Position numbers and translations under genes: made by a program | Notes under the pieces: generated by a model | Told to the model about the DNA's origin: nothing | Seen by the model: the letters and a program-made list of their open reading frames with translations, nothing else | Database searches by the model: none | Assembly: GCF_016213215.1 (NCBI RefSeq) | Contig: NZ_JACRAW010000126.1 | Location: forward strand, 1 to 37,988 | DNA length: 37,988 nt | From: Bradyrhizobium sp. | Lineage (GTDB): Bacteria; Pseudomonadota; Alphaproteobacteria; Rhizobiales; Xanthobacteraceae | Reading direction: 5' to 3' | Shown here: one piece after another, positions 1-10,989 of the stretch | How the letters are laid out: every line of letters starts with the position of its first letter | How positions within the stretch are numbered: position 1 is the stretch's first letter

Positions 1-252
1 GTAGTAGACCTCCTGCGGCCACAGTTCGATGAAGAAGAAGTAGAAGCGGCGATGCGGGAAGTCGACGAGCACGGCCTGGTCGGGCAGGCCGGGCCCGCGA
101 TTCCAGCGCACGAACGGCAGGAAGTAGTAGACGCCGAGGGTAATGCACAGAACCGCCCACTTGATGCGGCGAAACCGGCCGTGGACCGACTGCGGATAGA
201 CCTTCTTGCGCTTCTCGTAGAGCGGGCCTTCGATGAAGGTGTCGTCGGTCAT
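1..252 (-). CDS. ccoG: Cytochrome c oxidase accessory protein CcoG (FixG/RdxA), N-terminal part
   Basis: Only the first 84 codons are in the window; the gene runs off the left edge. The ATG is at 252-250, preceded on the minus strand by a GGAAG-type ribosome site. The translation has the CcoG N-terminal pattern: a short basic cytoplasmic start (YEKRKKVYPQSVHGRFR), a first membrane segment, RWNRGPG, DQAVLVDFP and a second segment with RRFYFFFIELWPQEVYY. CcoG is a membrane iron-sulfur protein linked to copper handling during assembly of the cbb3 oxidase CuB centre. It usually follows ccoNOQP; here it lies 34 nt downstream of the DUF2892 gene in what looks like one operon with sulfide:quinone oxidoreductase and thioredoxin. 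The family call is firm; its role in this setting is inferred. Confidence 0.88.
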   Translation of the reverse strand, partial: MTDDTFIEGPLYEKRKKVYPQSVHGRFRRIKWAVLCITLGVYYFLPFVRWNRGPGLPDQAVLVDFPHRRFYFFFIELWPQEVYY

Positions 253-286
253 TGCCGTACTTCCTTAGTCCGTTTACCGCGATCGT

Positions 287-490
287 TCAGGAGAATGCAC
301 AGCCGCCGCGCAAGCCGAGCTTCTTGAAGATGACGGCGGCCGGGCAGAACCCGGTGAACGAGGCCTGGATCATGTTGAGGCCGGCAAAACCCGTCAGCAG
401 GTACCAGTAGGGGCTGACGAAATATCCGAGCGTGAGCCCGAGCAGGACGACTAGACCTGCGAAGGCAAGAACGGCTTTATCGAGATTCAT
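287..490 (-). CDS. DUF2892 (YgaP-like) small inner-membrane protein
   Basis: A 67-residue protein with two hydrophobic segments (about residues 7-25 and 28-50) and the DUF2892 pattern: a short N-terminus (MNLDKAV), GLxxLLGLTLGYFVSPYWYL, and a GFCPAAVIFKKLGL motif near the C-terminus. Related sequences form the membrane tail of rhodanese YgaP and occur alone in sulfur-oxidation and BigR-type operons. The Cys in GFCP is typical. The start ATG (490-488) overlaps the stop of the thioredoxin gene as ATGA, so translation is probably coupled. The molecular function is unknown; the context suggests sulfane-sulfur metabolism at the membrane. Confidence 0.85.
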   Translation of the reverse strand: MNLDKAVLAFAGLVVLLGLTLGYFVSPYWYLLTGFAGLNMIQASFTGFCPAAVIFKKLGLRGGCAFS

Positions 491-957
491 GGCATTCTCC
501 TTTGTTGGGGTGATGAGGAACGGGTGAGGCCGGCCTCTGTCCAGGCGATGATGCTGCGCGCATCCATTGCGCCTGCGTGGCGGGCGACCTCGCGGCCGCC
601 GCGCATCAGGAGCAGGGTGGGGATGCCGGTGATACCCAGGCGCGAGGACAGGGTCGGCGCGTTATCGGAGTTGAGCTTCAGGAGCCGAACCTTGGGCTCG
701 AGTTGCTGCGCGGCGCGTTCGAACATCGGCGCCATCGCGCGGCAGGGGCCGCACCAGGGCGCCCAGACGTCGACAAGAACGGGAATGTCGCTGTGCGCGA
801 CATGACGGCCGAAGCCTTCCTCGTCGACCTCGAGGGGATGGCCGGTAAACATCGATTGATGACAGGAGCCGCAGCGGGCGCCCTCCGGCGCCCGCTCGGG
901 CGGCAGGCGGTTGATCTTCCCGCAATGGCCGCAGACGATCTGGTGCGAGTCGCTCAT
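487..957 (-). CDS. trxC: Thioredoxin 2 (TrxC-type)
   Basis: A 156-residue protein with an N-terminal zinc-ribbon (Cys9, Cys12, Cys29, Cys32) followed by a thioredoxin fold with the active site WCGPC (residues 68-72) and the cis-proline loop GITGIPTLLLM. The extra CxxC pairs separate TrxC from TrxA. Thioredoxin 2 reduces protein disulfides in the cytoplasm and can also reduce persulfides. The gene overlaps the upstream SQR stop by ATGA (957-954) and the downstream DUF2892 start by ATGA, so the three are probably translated from one mRNA. Next to SQR, a role in taking sulfane sulfur off SQR products or repairing persulfidated proteins is plausible but inferred. Confidence 0.92.
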   Translation of the reverse strand: MSDSHQIVCGHCGKINRLPPERAPEGARCGSCHQSMFTGHPLEVDEEGFGRHVAHSDIPVLVDVWAPWCGPCRAMAPMFERAAQQLEPKVRLLKLNSDNAPTLSSRLGITGIPTLLLMRGGREVARHAGAMDARSIIAWTEAGLTRSSSPQQRRMP

Positions 958-2240
958 GTTCCTGTCCGGACCTCCTTCACCTTCGCGATGTTGAGCCTGT
1001 CGAGAAGGAAGCGCTCATAGAACGGCTCGCTCTCGCCGTGCCGGATCTTGCGAATGAAGTACTTTTCGAAAGCGACCTTGGCGTAGTGAACCCATTTGCC
1101 CTTCGACGACCAGTTTACGTTGCGGGGCGGGATCTGCGGCTGCGCGATGAAGGCGATGCCCGAATCGCCGAAATCGGCAAGGCAGATGGCGTTCCAGGTC
1201 GGCTGCGCGTGCGGCGCCTCGCCCTTCAGGAGGGCACCGATGTTCCTCGCGGCGGCCGTCACCATCGATTCGATCATGAAGCCTGTTTTCGGCACGCGGA
1301 CCGGTACCGGTGTTGCGCCGACCGGTGCGATCGCCACGCAGACGCCGACCGCGAAAACGTTGGGAAAGTCCGTGTTGCGCTGATACTTGTCCACAATGAC
1401 GAAGCCGCGCGGGTTGGTCAGCTTCTCGATGCCGCGAACCGCTTCGACGCCACGGAACGCCGGGAGCATCATCGAATAGGCAAACGGCAGCTCGTGGGTT
1501 CTGCGCACCGATCCTTCTTCGGTGATCTCCTCGACGAACATCTTGCCGGCTTCGACACTCTTTACCCGGGCGTTGGTGATCCACTTGATGTGCTTCTCGC
1601 GCATCCCGCTTTCGAGCAGGCCGTTGGTGTCGCCGACGCCGTCAAGGCCGAGATGGCCGATATATGGTTCGGAGGTGACGAACGTCATCGGGACCTGATC
1701 GCGCAGCTTGCGGCGACGCAGTTCGGTTTCCAGGATGAACATGAATTCGTAAGCCGGGCCGAAACACGAGGCGCCTTGCGCCGCACCGACGATGACGGGC
1801 CCGGGATTGGCCGCCAGCCGGTCGAACGCTTCCTTGGCTTGCACGGTGTGGTCGACGTGGCAGACCGATTGGGTGTGGCCCTGTGGCCCGAGGCCAGGGA
1901 TCTCGTCGAAGGCCAGCTCAGGTCCCGTTGCGATGACCAGATAGTCATAGTTGATCGACGTGCCGTCACCGAGTTCGACCCGGTTCTCCGCCGGATGCAC
2001 GCGCCTGGCGCCCTGCGTCAGCAGCCGAATCCCCTTGCGCTTCATAACCTCTGCCAGGTCGATCTCGATCTCGTCGCGTTTGCGCCAGCCGATCGCAACC
2101 CAGGGATTCGACGGGACAAAGTGGTAGACCGTACCTTGCGAGATCACGCTCAAACGATCTCCCTTCCGCAGTTGCGGGAGTAATTCATAGGCCATCAGCG
2201 TACCGCTCAGGCCGGCTCCGATTACGACAACTTCAGCCAT
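954..2240 (-). CDS. sqr: Sulfide:quinone oxidoreductase (FAD-dependent)
   Basis: A 428-residue flavoprotein of the NDH-2/SQR superfamily. The N-terminal FAD motif is VVIGAGLSG (residues 5-13); a second nucleotide-type motif is near residue 150 and the C-terminal FAD region has NVFAVGVCVAI. Three cysteines sit where catalytic SQRs have them: Cys127 (QSVCHVDH), Cys159 (GASCFGPAYE) and Cys353 (NAICLADFGDSG), close to the 128/160/356 numbering I remember for the Acidithiobacillus enzyme. The enzyme oxidises sulfide to sulfane sulfur or polysulfide at the membrane and reduces quinone. The start is supported by GGAGG 6 nt upstream. It is first in a leftward operon with trxC, DUF2892 and ccoG, divergent from an ArsR/BigR-type regulator that probably controls it. 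Confidence 0.9.
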   Translation of the reverse strand: MAEVVVIGAGLSGTLMAYELLPQLRKGDRLSVISQGTVYHFVPSNPWVAIGWRKRDEIEIDLAEVMKRKGIRLLTQGARRVHPAENRVELGDGTSINYDYLVIATGPELAFDEIPGLGPQGHTQSVCHVDHTVQAKEAFDRLAANPGPVIVGAAQGASCFGPAYEFMFILETELRRRKLRDQVPMTFVTSEPYIGHLGLDGVGDTNGLLESGMREKHIKWITNARVKSVEAGKMFVEEITEEGSVRRTHELPFAYSMMLPAFRGVEAVRGIEKLTNPRGFVIVDKYQRNTDFPNVFAVGVCVAIAPVGATPVPVRVPKTGFMIESMVTAAARNIGALLKGEAPHAQPTWNAICLADFGDSGIAFIAQPQIPPRNVNWSSKGKWVHYAKVAFEKYFIRKIRHGESEPFYERFLLDRLNIAKVKEVRTGT

Positions 2241-2335
2241 GGGAATCCTCCGGTAAACAAGCAGTTTCGCCAGTTGGATTCTGGCTGTTTCGCTGCCGCT
2301 TGACGATATATGCTAAGATGCGTATATACGCAAGT
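2241..2335. promoter_or_regulatory. Divergent sqr / arsR-rnd promoter with palindromic operator
   Basis: The 95-bp gap between the divergent sqr and regulator genes holds an AT-rich block unlike its GC-rich surroundings. A perfect 14-bp palindrome, TGCGTATATACGCA, lies at 2319-2332. An overlapping imperfect inverted repeat, ATATATGC-N6-GCGTATAT (one mismatch), lies at 2306-2327. AT-rich inverted repeats of this sort are what ArsR-family SqrR/BigR regulators bind. The palindrome ends 3 nt before the regulator ATG at 2336, so binding would block that transcript and probably sqr as well. Confidence 0.7.
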
Positions 2336-2665
2336 ATGAAAATAGACACCGGAGTCATGGAGCGTGCGGCGGACGAGGCGAGCGACCTGCTGAAGGCGCT
2401 TTCCAACCGGCATCGCCTGCTGATCATTTGCCAGCTGATCGAGGGCGAACGCTCGGTCGGCGAGCTCGCCGAATTTCTCAATCTCCGCGATTCCACCGTG
2501 TCCCAGCATCTGGCGCTCCTTCGCAAGGAGGACCTGGTGTCGGCCCGTCGCGATGCGCAGACGATCTACTATTCGATCGCCAGCGATCCGGCGCGCGAGA
2601 TCCTGAAGACGCTGTATCAAGCCTATTGCGCGCCGAAGTCCCAGAGGACGAAGCGCACACTATGA
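2336..2665 (+). CDS. ArsR-family persulfide-responsive repressor (SqrR/BigR/YgaV-like)
   Basis: A 109-residue winged-helix protein: KALSNRHRLLIICQLIEGERS, then the recognition helix region with RDSTVSQHLALLRKEDLV and the wing RRDAQTIYYSI. Cys32 (LIICQL) and Cys98 (QAYCAP) match the two-cysteine arrangement by which SqrR and BigR sense persulfides; the arsenic-type ELCVC motif is absent. Upstream in-frame ATGs at 2300 and 2318 are disfavoured because they lie before or inside the palindromic operator; 2357 is another possible start. It faces sqr and leads an operon with an RND pump, so it probably represses both arms until reactive sulfur oxidises the cysteines. Family call firm, ligand inferred from the cysteine pair and context. 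Confidence 0.85.
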   Translation: MKIDTGVMERAADEASDLLKALSNRHRLLIICQLIEGERSVGELAEFLNLRDSTVSQHLALLRKEDLVSARRDAQTIYYSIASDPAREILKTLYQAYCAPKSQRTKRTL

Positions 2666-2750
2666 ACGGTGAAGTCGCGGCTTGTTGAGCAAGATCAACG
2701 AGCGGCTCTGAATGTCGATAAATATGGAAAAGGCACCAGGTGCCGTGAAG

Positions 2751-3766
2751 ATGGTTCCCATGAAGATACGAATGGCGCCCACAAGCGTAGCGAGAATGCT
2801 GGTCGTGTTGGCCGCGGCGAGCCTGGCTTCAGGTATCGCCGGCGCCGAGACGCTGACGGTGGAGCAGCGCCCGGTGGCCGATGAAAAGGCGGTGTTCGCA
2901 ACAGTGGAGAGCATCAGCGTGGTTCCCGCGCGCGGCCGCATCGGCGGCACCGTCGTCGACCTCAAGGTCCGGGAAGGCGACCACGTCACCAGCGGCCAGG
3001 CGATCGCGTCGATTGGGGACGAGAAGCTGGTGCTGCAAATGAAGTCGCTGGATGCGCAGATCGAGGCGCTGCACGCGCAGTCAAACCAGGCGCAGATCGA
3101 CTTTTCCCGAATTGAGGGTCTGGTCGAACGCGGCATCATGCCGCGTGTCAAGCTCGACGAGGCACGGACATCGCTGAACGTCGCGGAGAACGGCCTGCGC
3201 GCGAAGACCGCCGAGCGCGCGGTGGTCAACCAGCAGCTCAGCGAGGGCCAGGTGCTGGCGCCGTCGGACGGACGTGTGCTGAAGAAGCTCGTCGCGGTCG
3301 GTTCCGTCGTACTGCCGGGCGATCCGATCGCCACCATCGCGCAGCAGAATTTCAAACTGCGCCTGCGGGTGCCGGAACGGCATGCCCGCTTTCTGAAGGC
3401 CGGCGACAGGGTTCGCATCGACGGGGCCGAGCTCGGCCAGCAGGCCGCGAAATGGGGCGTCATCGATCTCGTCTATCCGCAGGTCGAGGAAGGGCGCGTC
3501 GTCGCCGATGCCATTGTGGAAGGTCTTGGCGAATACTTCGTTGGCGACCGGCTGCGGGTGTGGATTTCCGGCGGTCAGCGTTCAGCGTTCGTAATTCCGG
3601 CAAGCTTCGTGAAGACCCGGTTCGGCATCGACCACGTCCAGCTGAGCCAGGCGGGAGGTGTAATCGACGTGCCGGTGCAGCGCGGCCGCGACATGCCGAC
3701 GCCCGAGCTTCCCGACGGTCTTGAAATCCTGTCCGGCATCCGTGCCGGCGACCAGTTGGTGCGCCA

Positions 3767-3770
<4 letters not shown>
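2751..3770 (+). CDS. RND efflux periplasmic adaptor (membrane fusion protein, HlyD-like)
   Basis: About 339 residues, with an N-terminal signal (MLVVLAAASLASGIAGA) followed by a mature periplasmic part. Visible elements are the first lipoyl half (GRIGGTVVDLKVREGDHV), an alpha-hairpin region rich in Glu/Ala/Gln (around MKSLDAQIEALHAQ to RAKTAERAVV), the second lipoyl half (GQVLAPSDGRVLKKLVAVG), a beta-barrel and a membrane-proximal domain ending GIRAGDQLVRQ. It links the inner-membrane pump to an outer-membrane channel. In-frame starts at 2712, 2724, 2751 and 2760 are possible; 2751 is chosen because AGGTG lies about 8 nt upstream. The stop overlaps the GTG start of the pump gene. Confidence 0.88.
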
Positions 3771-6982
<3,212 letters not shown>

Positions 6983-7006
6983 AAACAATCCTCCCAAGAG
7001 AGTACG

Positions 7007-7363
7007 ATGGAAAAGAACTATCCTGAAATCTGCAAAGAGATCTCCAGCAACCTGCGAAAGCTTCGCAAGGACGTTGCTGATACCATGCAGGGCTTCTCCG
7101 CGCTGGCACAAGCTGCGACCCGTGACGGCGCGCTGGACAAGAAGACCAAGGAGCTGATCGCGCTCGCGCTCGGTGTTGCCGCGCATTGCGACGGCTGCAT
7201 CGGTTTCCATGCCGAGGCGCTGGTCAAGCTTGGCGCCACGCGCCAGGAAGTCGAAGAGGCGCTCGGCATGGCGATCTATATGGGCGGCGGCCCGTCCCTG
7301 ATGTACGCCGCCGACGCCATCGCCGCGTACGAACAATTCCAGCACTCGACGTCCGAGCGCTGA
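7007..7363 (+). CDS. Carboxymuconolactone decarboxylase (AhpD-like) family protein
   Basis: A 118-residue alpha-helical protein with the AhpD-type redox motif HCDGCIGFHAEAL (Cys61, Cys64, His68). Proteins with this motif include the peroxidase adaptor AhpD and small disulfide reductases; true decarboxylases lack the CxxC. The start at 7007 has GAGAG about 7 nt upstream. It follows the RND permease by 24 nt and is the last gene of the regulator-adaptor-pump operon, before a strong hairpin at 7395-7429. A thiol-peroxidase or persulfide-handling role fits the locus but is inferred. Confidence 0.86.
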   Translation: MEKNYPEICKEISSNLRKLRKDVADTMQGFSALAQAATRDGALDKKTKELIALALGVAAHCDGCIGFHAEALVKLGATRQEVEEALGMAIYMGGGPSLMYAADAIAAYEQFQHSTSER

Positions 7364-7394
7364 GCCGACTGGCGTTCTTGGATGTTGCGCAAGA

Positions 7395-7429
7395 AAGCGA
7401 CCCGCTGATGGTTCATCGGCGGGTCGCTT
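7395..7429. terminator. Bidirectional terminator hairpin
   Basis: An 11-bp perfect stem (7395-7405 with 7419-7429) is extended inward by a wobble pair and GATG/CATC with a 3-nt loop. It lies between the end of the AhpD-like gene (plus) and the end of the facing minus-strand gene at 7447. There is only a short T-rich tail (CTTCTTG), so termination efficiency is uncertain. Confidence 0.7.
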
Positions 7430-7446
7430 CTTGACATGTTCTCCAG

Positions 7447-7767
7447 TTACCAGCGACCGACGCCCACGCTGACGCCGGGGGCATGGAAGCCGACGCCGCC
7501 GCGCGGCCCGTCGTCCCAGTCGCGGTAATAATGACGGCGCTCGATATAGCGTTCGCGGGGGGCATAGGCATAGGAATCGCGAACGATCACGCGCGCGCCA
7601 CGACGGGTGCGATAGCAGCGTCCGTCTTCATCGCACACCAGCCGTACCTGCTGAACGAGGTCCGGATCGACGTATTGGTCGCTCGTGTAGATGTCGGCAG
7701 CTTTCGCGCCGCCAATGGCAGCGAGCGCGCCGACACCGGCGAGTAGCGCAACTGCAATTGTCCTCAT
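7447..7767 (-). CDS. Small secreted hypothetical protein
   Basis: A 106-residue protein with a clear Sec signal peptide (MRTIAVALLAGVGALAAIGGAKA, cleavage after AKA). The mature part has two cysteines in VRLVCDEDGRCYRTR, then an Arg/Tyr-rich stretch (ERYIERRHYYRDW) and a Gly-rich end. Short proteins of this kind, with Tyr/Arg/Gly-rich tails, are common in Bradyrhizobium; I know no function. The two cysteines probably form a disulfide in the periplasm. It ends facing the AhpD-like gene across the hairpin at 7395-7429. Confidence 0.75.
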   Translation of the reverse strand: MRTIAVALLAGVGALAAIGGAKAADIYTSDQYVDPDLVQQVRLVCDEDGRCYRTRRGARVIVRDSYAYAPRERYIERRHYYRDWDDGPRGGVGFHAPGVSVGVGRW

Positions 7768-7901
7768 TCATCTCTCCTTCATCGTCCCAGAGCTGCCCTC
7801 ACGCATACAAAGAGCGAGAACCGGCATTCGTTCCGAGCGAGTTCCTTCGCGCCGCCGGTTTTGTCGCCGCAATGCGGTTCCATCAGGACGTGTAATCCGT
7901 C

Positions 7902-8309
7902 TCAGATCGGCGCGAAGATTCCAGACGAACAATTATCGTCGGCATCGGCGCGACGACGATCCACGATCATGCCGCCGCTGATGAAGAGTCGATAGGTCTG
8001 CGCGCCCACGGGCGTGCCGACCGCCGAGTTGACGTCGGCGCGCACGCACGCGGTCCATTGCAGACCGCGCGGGTCGCGGTGCGGTTCCGTTACCTGCACC
8101 TGCCGCGGATTGGACGTCGATACGAAGATCGAATCCAGGTTGTCGCGGACGAGCTGCCGTACATCCGGCGCTGCCTCGGGCGGCGGCGGATCAGCCGCCT
8201 TCGCGCGCATGAAGTCGGGCAGCGGCGCGCGGCTGTCGGCAAAGCCGCAGGCGGCCAGCGCTGGCCCCACGGCTATAAGCAACATAATGCGATGGATCAT
8301 TCGCCCCAT
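7902..8309 (-). CDS. Hypothetical lipoprotein
   Basis: A 135-residue protein with a signal sequence ending in a lipobox (ALAAC, Cys21 from the first Met; LAAC). The mature part has a proline-rich linker (DPPPPEAAPDV) and a compact domain around WTACVRADVNS and LFISGGMIVDRRRAD, with a C-terminal Cys. I recognise no named domain; the pattern is a small rhizobial outer-membrane or periplasmic lipoprotein. A second in-frame ATG at 8300 has GGGGCG just upstream and could be the true start. It is divergent from the PQQ dehydrogenase gene. Confidence 0.72.
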   Translation of the reverse strand: MGRMIHRIMLLIAVGPALAACGFADSRAPLPDFMRAKAADPPPPEAAPDVRQLVRDNLDSIFVSTSNPRQVQVTEPHRDPRGLQWTACVRADVNSAVGTPVGAQTYRLFISGGMIVDRRRADADDNCSSGIFAPI

Positions 8310-8486
8310 GCGTCCGAAACTTTCGTTCCCGGAAGACTAGCCGCAATCGGGCGTGATGTGGATACGTCACAACTGAAAATTGCTGAAGAGAGTTATTCGC
8401 GAGTCCGGCCTGGCGAATGATCAGGCACAGTGTTGCCAAGTTGCCGTTTGTATCATCGATCGACGCCCCAGCTCTGTTGGCCTGCC

Positions 8487-10502
8487 ATGCGAAGATTCAT
8501 CTTGATAACGATGGCGATGATGCTTCGGAGCCTGCCCGCGGTGGGTTGGGAGCATTGGGGCGGCGACCGTGGCGGGTTGCGCTTCTCACCGCTGGCGCAG
8601 ATCACGCCGGCCAATGTCGGCAATCTGGTGCGAGCCTTCGAGTTTCATACCGGCGACCTCGTTTCGCAACCGTCGGCGGCGATGACGCGCACCAAGTTCG
8701 AGGCGACGCCCCTGTTCGTCGAGGACAGCCTCATTTTCTGTTCGCCATTCAACGAGGTAATTGCGCTCGATCCCGGCACGGGCGCGCAGAAATGGCGCTA
8801 CGATCCCAAGATCGCGACAGACCAGCGACCTGCGAACCGCTACGTCTGCCGGGGCGTTACCTACTGGGTCGACGACCGAGCTGCGCAGAAGGCGGCATGC
8901 CGTGCGCGAATCTTCATGGGCACCAACGATGCCCGCCTGATCGCGCTCGACGCCAGGGACGGAATTCCCTGCGCCAATTTCGGCAGTCAGGGCGAGATCG
9001 CGCTCGAGATCGGCATGAAGCCGGACTGGCCCGGCGAATTCCAGATCACCTCGCCGTCGGTGGTCGGCCGCGGTGTCGTCGTCGTCGGTTCGGCGATTGG
9101 AGACAACCGCCGTGTTGATGCCCCGCGCGGAACGGTGCGTGCGTTCGATGCACGCACCGGGCAGCCGCGTTGGAGTTTCGACCCGCTGATTCATGAGGGT
9201 GTAGACGCGGGACACGCCAATGTCTGGGCGCCCATGTCGGCCGACGACGAGCGCGGCCTGGTGTTCCTGCCGACCAGTTCGCCATCTCCCGATTTCTGGG
9301 GCGGCAAGCGGCCCGGCAACAACGAGCATGCGGATTCCGTGGTCGCGCTGCGCAGCGAGACCGGCGAACTGGCGTGGGCCTTTCAGATCGTGCACCATGA
9401 CGTGTGGGACTATGACCTGCCGGCGCAACCGACACTCGCCCGCATCGACACCGGCGACGGGCTACGCGACGTGGTGATCCAGCCGACCAAGCAGGGTTTC
9501 GTGTTCGTGCTCGATCGCGATACCGGCAGGCCGGTCTGGCCGGTGGAGGAGCGCCGCGTGCCGCAGGATGGTGCGGAAGGCGAGCAATTGTCGCCGACGC
9601 AGCCGTTTCCGACGCATGTTCCGCCCCTGACGTCGCAAACCATTGCGGCCTCCGATCTCTTTTCGTTGTTGCCGCGCATGGGCCAGTCGACGTGCGAGGC
9701 GCTGTTCGCCTCCGCGCGCAACGAGGGACTCTACACACCGCCTTCGACGCAAGGCTCGCTGGTGTTTCCTTTCACTGGCGGCGGCGTGAATTGGGGAAGC
9801 GCGGCGTTCGATCCCGTCGATCAGGTGCTCTATGCGAACACCAGTATCGCCGTGCACGTCGTCAAATTGCTGCCGGCCGCGGAGAGGGAAGGCTTCCGTC
9901 CGCCGCCGGGTCACGATTTCGGACCGCAGCGCGGCGCGCCGTTTGCCGTCACGCGCGCCATGGCGACATCGGCGCTCGGCATGCCCTGCAACAAGCCGCC
10001 GTGGGGTACGTTGGTAGCGGTCGATCTGAAGGCGGGAAAGATCCTGTGGCGCTCGACCGTTGGTACGACGGAGGACCGCGCGCCTCTGGGGCTCGCCTTC
10101 AAATGGGGTACCCCGCTGATCAGTGGTGTCGTGATCACGGCGGGCGGCCTGGTGTTCACCGGCGCCATGGACGCGTATTTGCGGGCGTTTGATGGGAGAA
10201 GCGGAGAAGAACTCTGGCAAGGCAGGTTGCCTGTACCCGGCGTGGCCAATCCCATGACCTATCTCTGGAAAGGCGAGCAATATGTTGCGATCGCCGCCGG
10301 AGGACATTCCGAGTCGGGGACCTCGATCGGCGACAGCCTTGTCGCCTTTCGGCTGGCGCGGCAGGGCGAGACGCCATCGTTGTGGTCGCGCACCATCGAC
10401 CGCCCGGGTGGCCGCTTCTGGAGTACGGTCGTCGGAATCGTCGCGGCGCTTTTCGCCGCGTTGGTGGCGCTCTGGCGCCGCCGTCATCGCGCGCAGGCAT
10501 AA
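8487..10502 (+). CDS. PQQ-dependent dehydrogenase with C-terminal membrane anchor
   Basis: A 671-residue quinoprotein of the membrane glucose-dehydrogenase family. Beta-propeller repeats are visible, with family motifs HHDVWDYDLPAQPTL, CNKPPWGTLVAVDLKAG, a TAGGLVFTGAMDAYLRAFD block and PMTYLWKGEQYVAIAAGGH. The N-terminus is a signal peptide (MRRFILITMAMMLRSLPAVG) instead of the five membrane helices of Gcd; the C-terminus has a hydrophobic segment, about residues 643-660, followed by WRRRHR, so the catalytic part should be periplasmic and tethered at its C-terminal end. No haem c motif (CxxCH) was seen. It would oxidise an alcohol or sugar and pass electrons to quinone; the substrate cannot be told. 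A longer start at 8430 exists but would disrupt the signal peptide. No pqq biosynthesis genes are nearby. Confidence 0.87.
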   Translation: MRRFILITMAMMLRSLPAVGWEHWGGDRGGLRFSPLAQITPANVGNLVRAFEFHTGDLVSQPSAAMTRTKFEATPLFVEDSLIFCSPFNEVIALDPGTGAQKWRYDPKIATDQRPANRYVCRGVTYWVDDRAAQKAACRARIFMGTNDARLIALDARDGIPCANFGSQGEIALEIGMKPDWPGEFQITSPSVVGRGVVVVGSAIGDNRRVDAPRGTVRAFDARTGQPRWSFDPLIHEGVDAGHANVWAPMSADDERGLVFLPTSSPSPDFWGGKRPGNNEHADSVVALRSETGELAWAFQIVHHDVWDYDLPAQPTLARIDTGDGLRDVVIQPTKQGFVFVLDRDTGRPVWPVEERRVPQDGAEGEQLSPTQPFPTHVPPLTSQTIAASDLFSLLPRMGQSTCEALFASARNEGLYTPPSTQGSLVFPFTGGGVNWGSAAFDPVDQVLYANTSIAVHVVKLLPAAEREGFRPPPGHDFGPQRGAPFAVTRAMATSALGMPCNKPPWGTLVAVDLKAGKILWRSTVGTTEDRAPLGLAFKWGTPLISGVVITAGGLVFTGAMDAYLRAFDGRSGEELWQGRLPVPGVANPMTYLWKGEQYVAIAAGGHSESGTSIGDSLVAFRLARQGETPSLWSRTIDRPGGRFWSTVVGIVAALFAALVALWRRRHRAQA

Positions 10503-10580
10503 GGCCGCATCAGGACCTCGTGGGGCCCTCAAGGGTCAAGTGGACATTCACAGGGGCCGAGGCCCCGGCGAATCTGCGCC

Positions 10581-10823
10581 TCATTCGAACGCGATGCCTA
10601 TTTGTCGGTCACGTGCCCACACGGCATGGCCGCGACGGGTGAATTGATCGCTGTCGATCATCAGCGTGAATGTTTCCGGTACGCACATGGGGTTGGCGAC
10701 ATCCACGCGGGCGCCACTCGACGAGATGTTGCGCACAGTGCAATCAACAGCGCCGCCGCCCGGAAATGCAAGAGTGCCGCGTTTGAGCACCCTGTGCCTT
10801 GGACTGACTCGTCTCTCGATCAT
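10581..10823 (-). CDS. PilZ domain protein
   Basis: An 80-residue single-domain protein with the cyclic-di-GMP binding signature: an RxxxR-type N-terminal motif (RRVSPRHRVLKRG) followed by D/NxSxxG (RNISSSGARV). Its length and the end (RDRQIGIAFE) fit the many stand-alone PilZ proteins of Bradyrhizobium. It would act as a cytoplasmic c-di-GMP receptor; the partner is unknown. A GTG start at 10850 adds nine residues; the ATG at 10823 is preferred because the PilZ motif begins right after it. Confidence 0.85.
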   Translation of the reverse strand: MIERRVSPRHRVLKRGTLAFPGGGAVDCTVRNISSSGARVDVANPMCVPETFTLMIDSDQFTRRGHAVWARDRQIGIAFE

Positions 10824-10850
10824 GTTTGCAAGTCCCGAAGTTATCTCCAC

Positions 10851-10879
10851 AATTTAAGGGGAAACATGCCCCTTAATTT
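10851..10879. terminator. AT-flanked hairpin between PaaI and PilZ genes
   Basis: A perfect 8-bp inverted repeat, TTAAGGGG-N7-CCCCTTAA, lies at 10854-10876; the flanking bases extend it to AAT/TTT with one mismatch. It sits downstream of the minus-strand thioesterase gene and just upstream of the minus-strand PilZ gene. It could terminate the first or act as an operator for the second; the short AAATT tail in the minus direction is weak. Confidence 0.5.
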
Positions 10880-10989
10880 GAGGAAAACTAGCCCTGCCGC
10901 CTTACGGCAGTTTGAATCGCTCGATGAGTTCAGCGGACATCCCGTTCAGCTTTCGTTAAGCATGATGCGGATCCCATTGCCGCGTCATC

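Noticed and set aside
8586..10532. Several long minus-strand frames across the PQQ dehydrogenase
   Set aside because: Compositionally biased, mutually overlapping and without motifs; the plus-strand beta-propeller motifs are clear.
10554..10567. GGGGCC-GA-GGCCCC hairpin after the PQQ dehydrogenase gene
   Set aside because: A loop of only two bases, no T-tract; probably GC-rich chance symmetry, too weak to list as a terminator.
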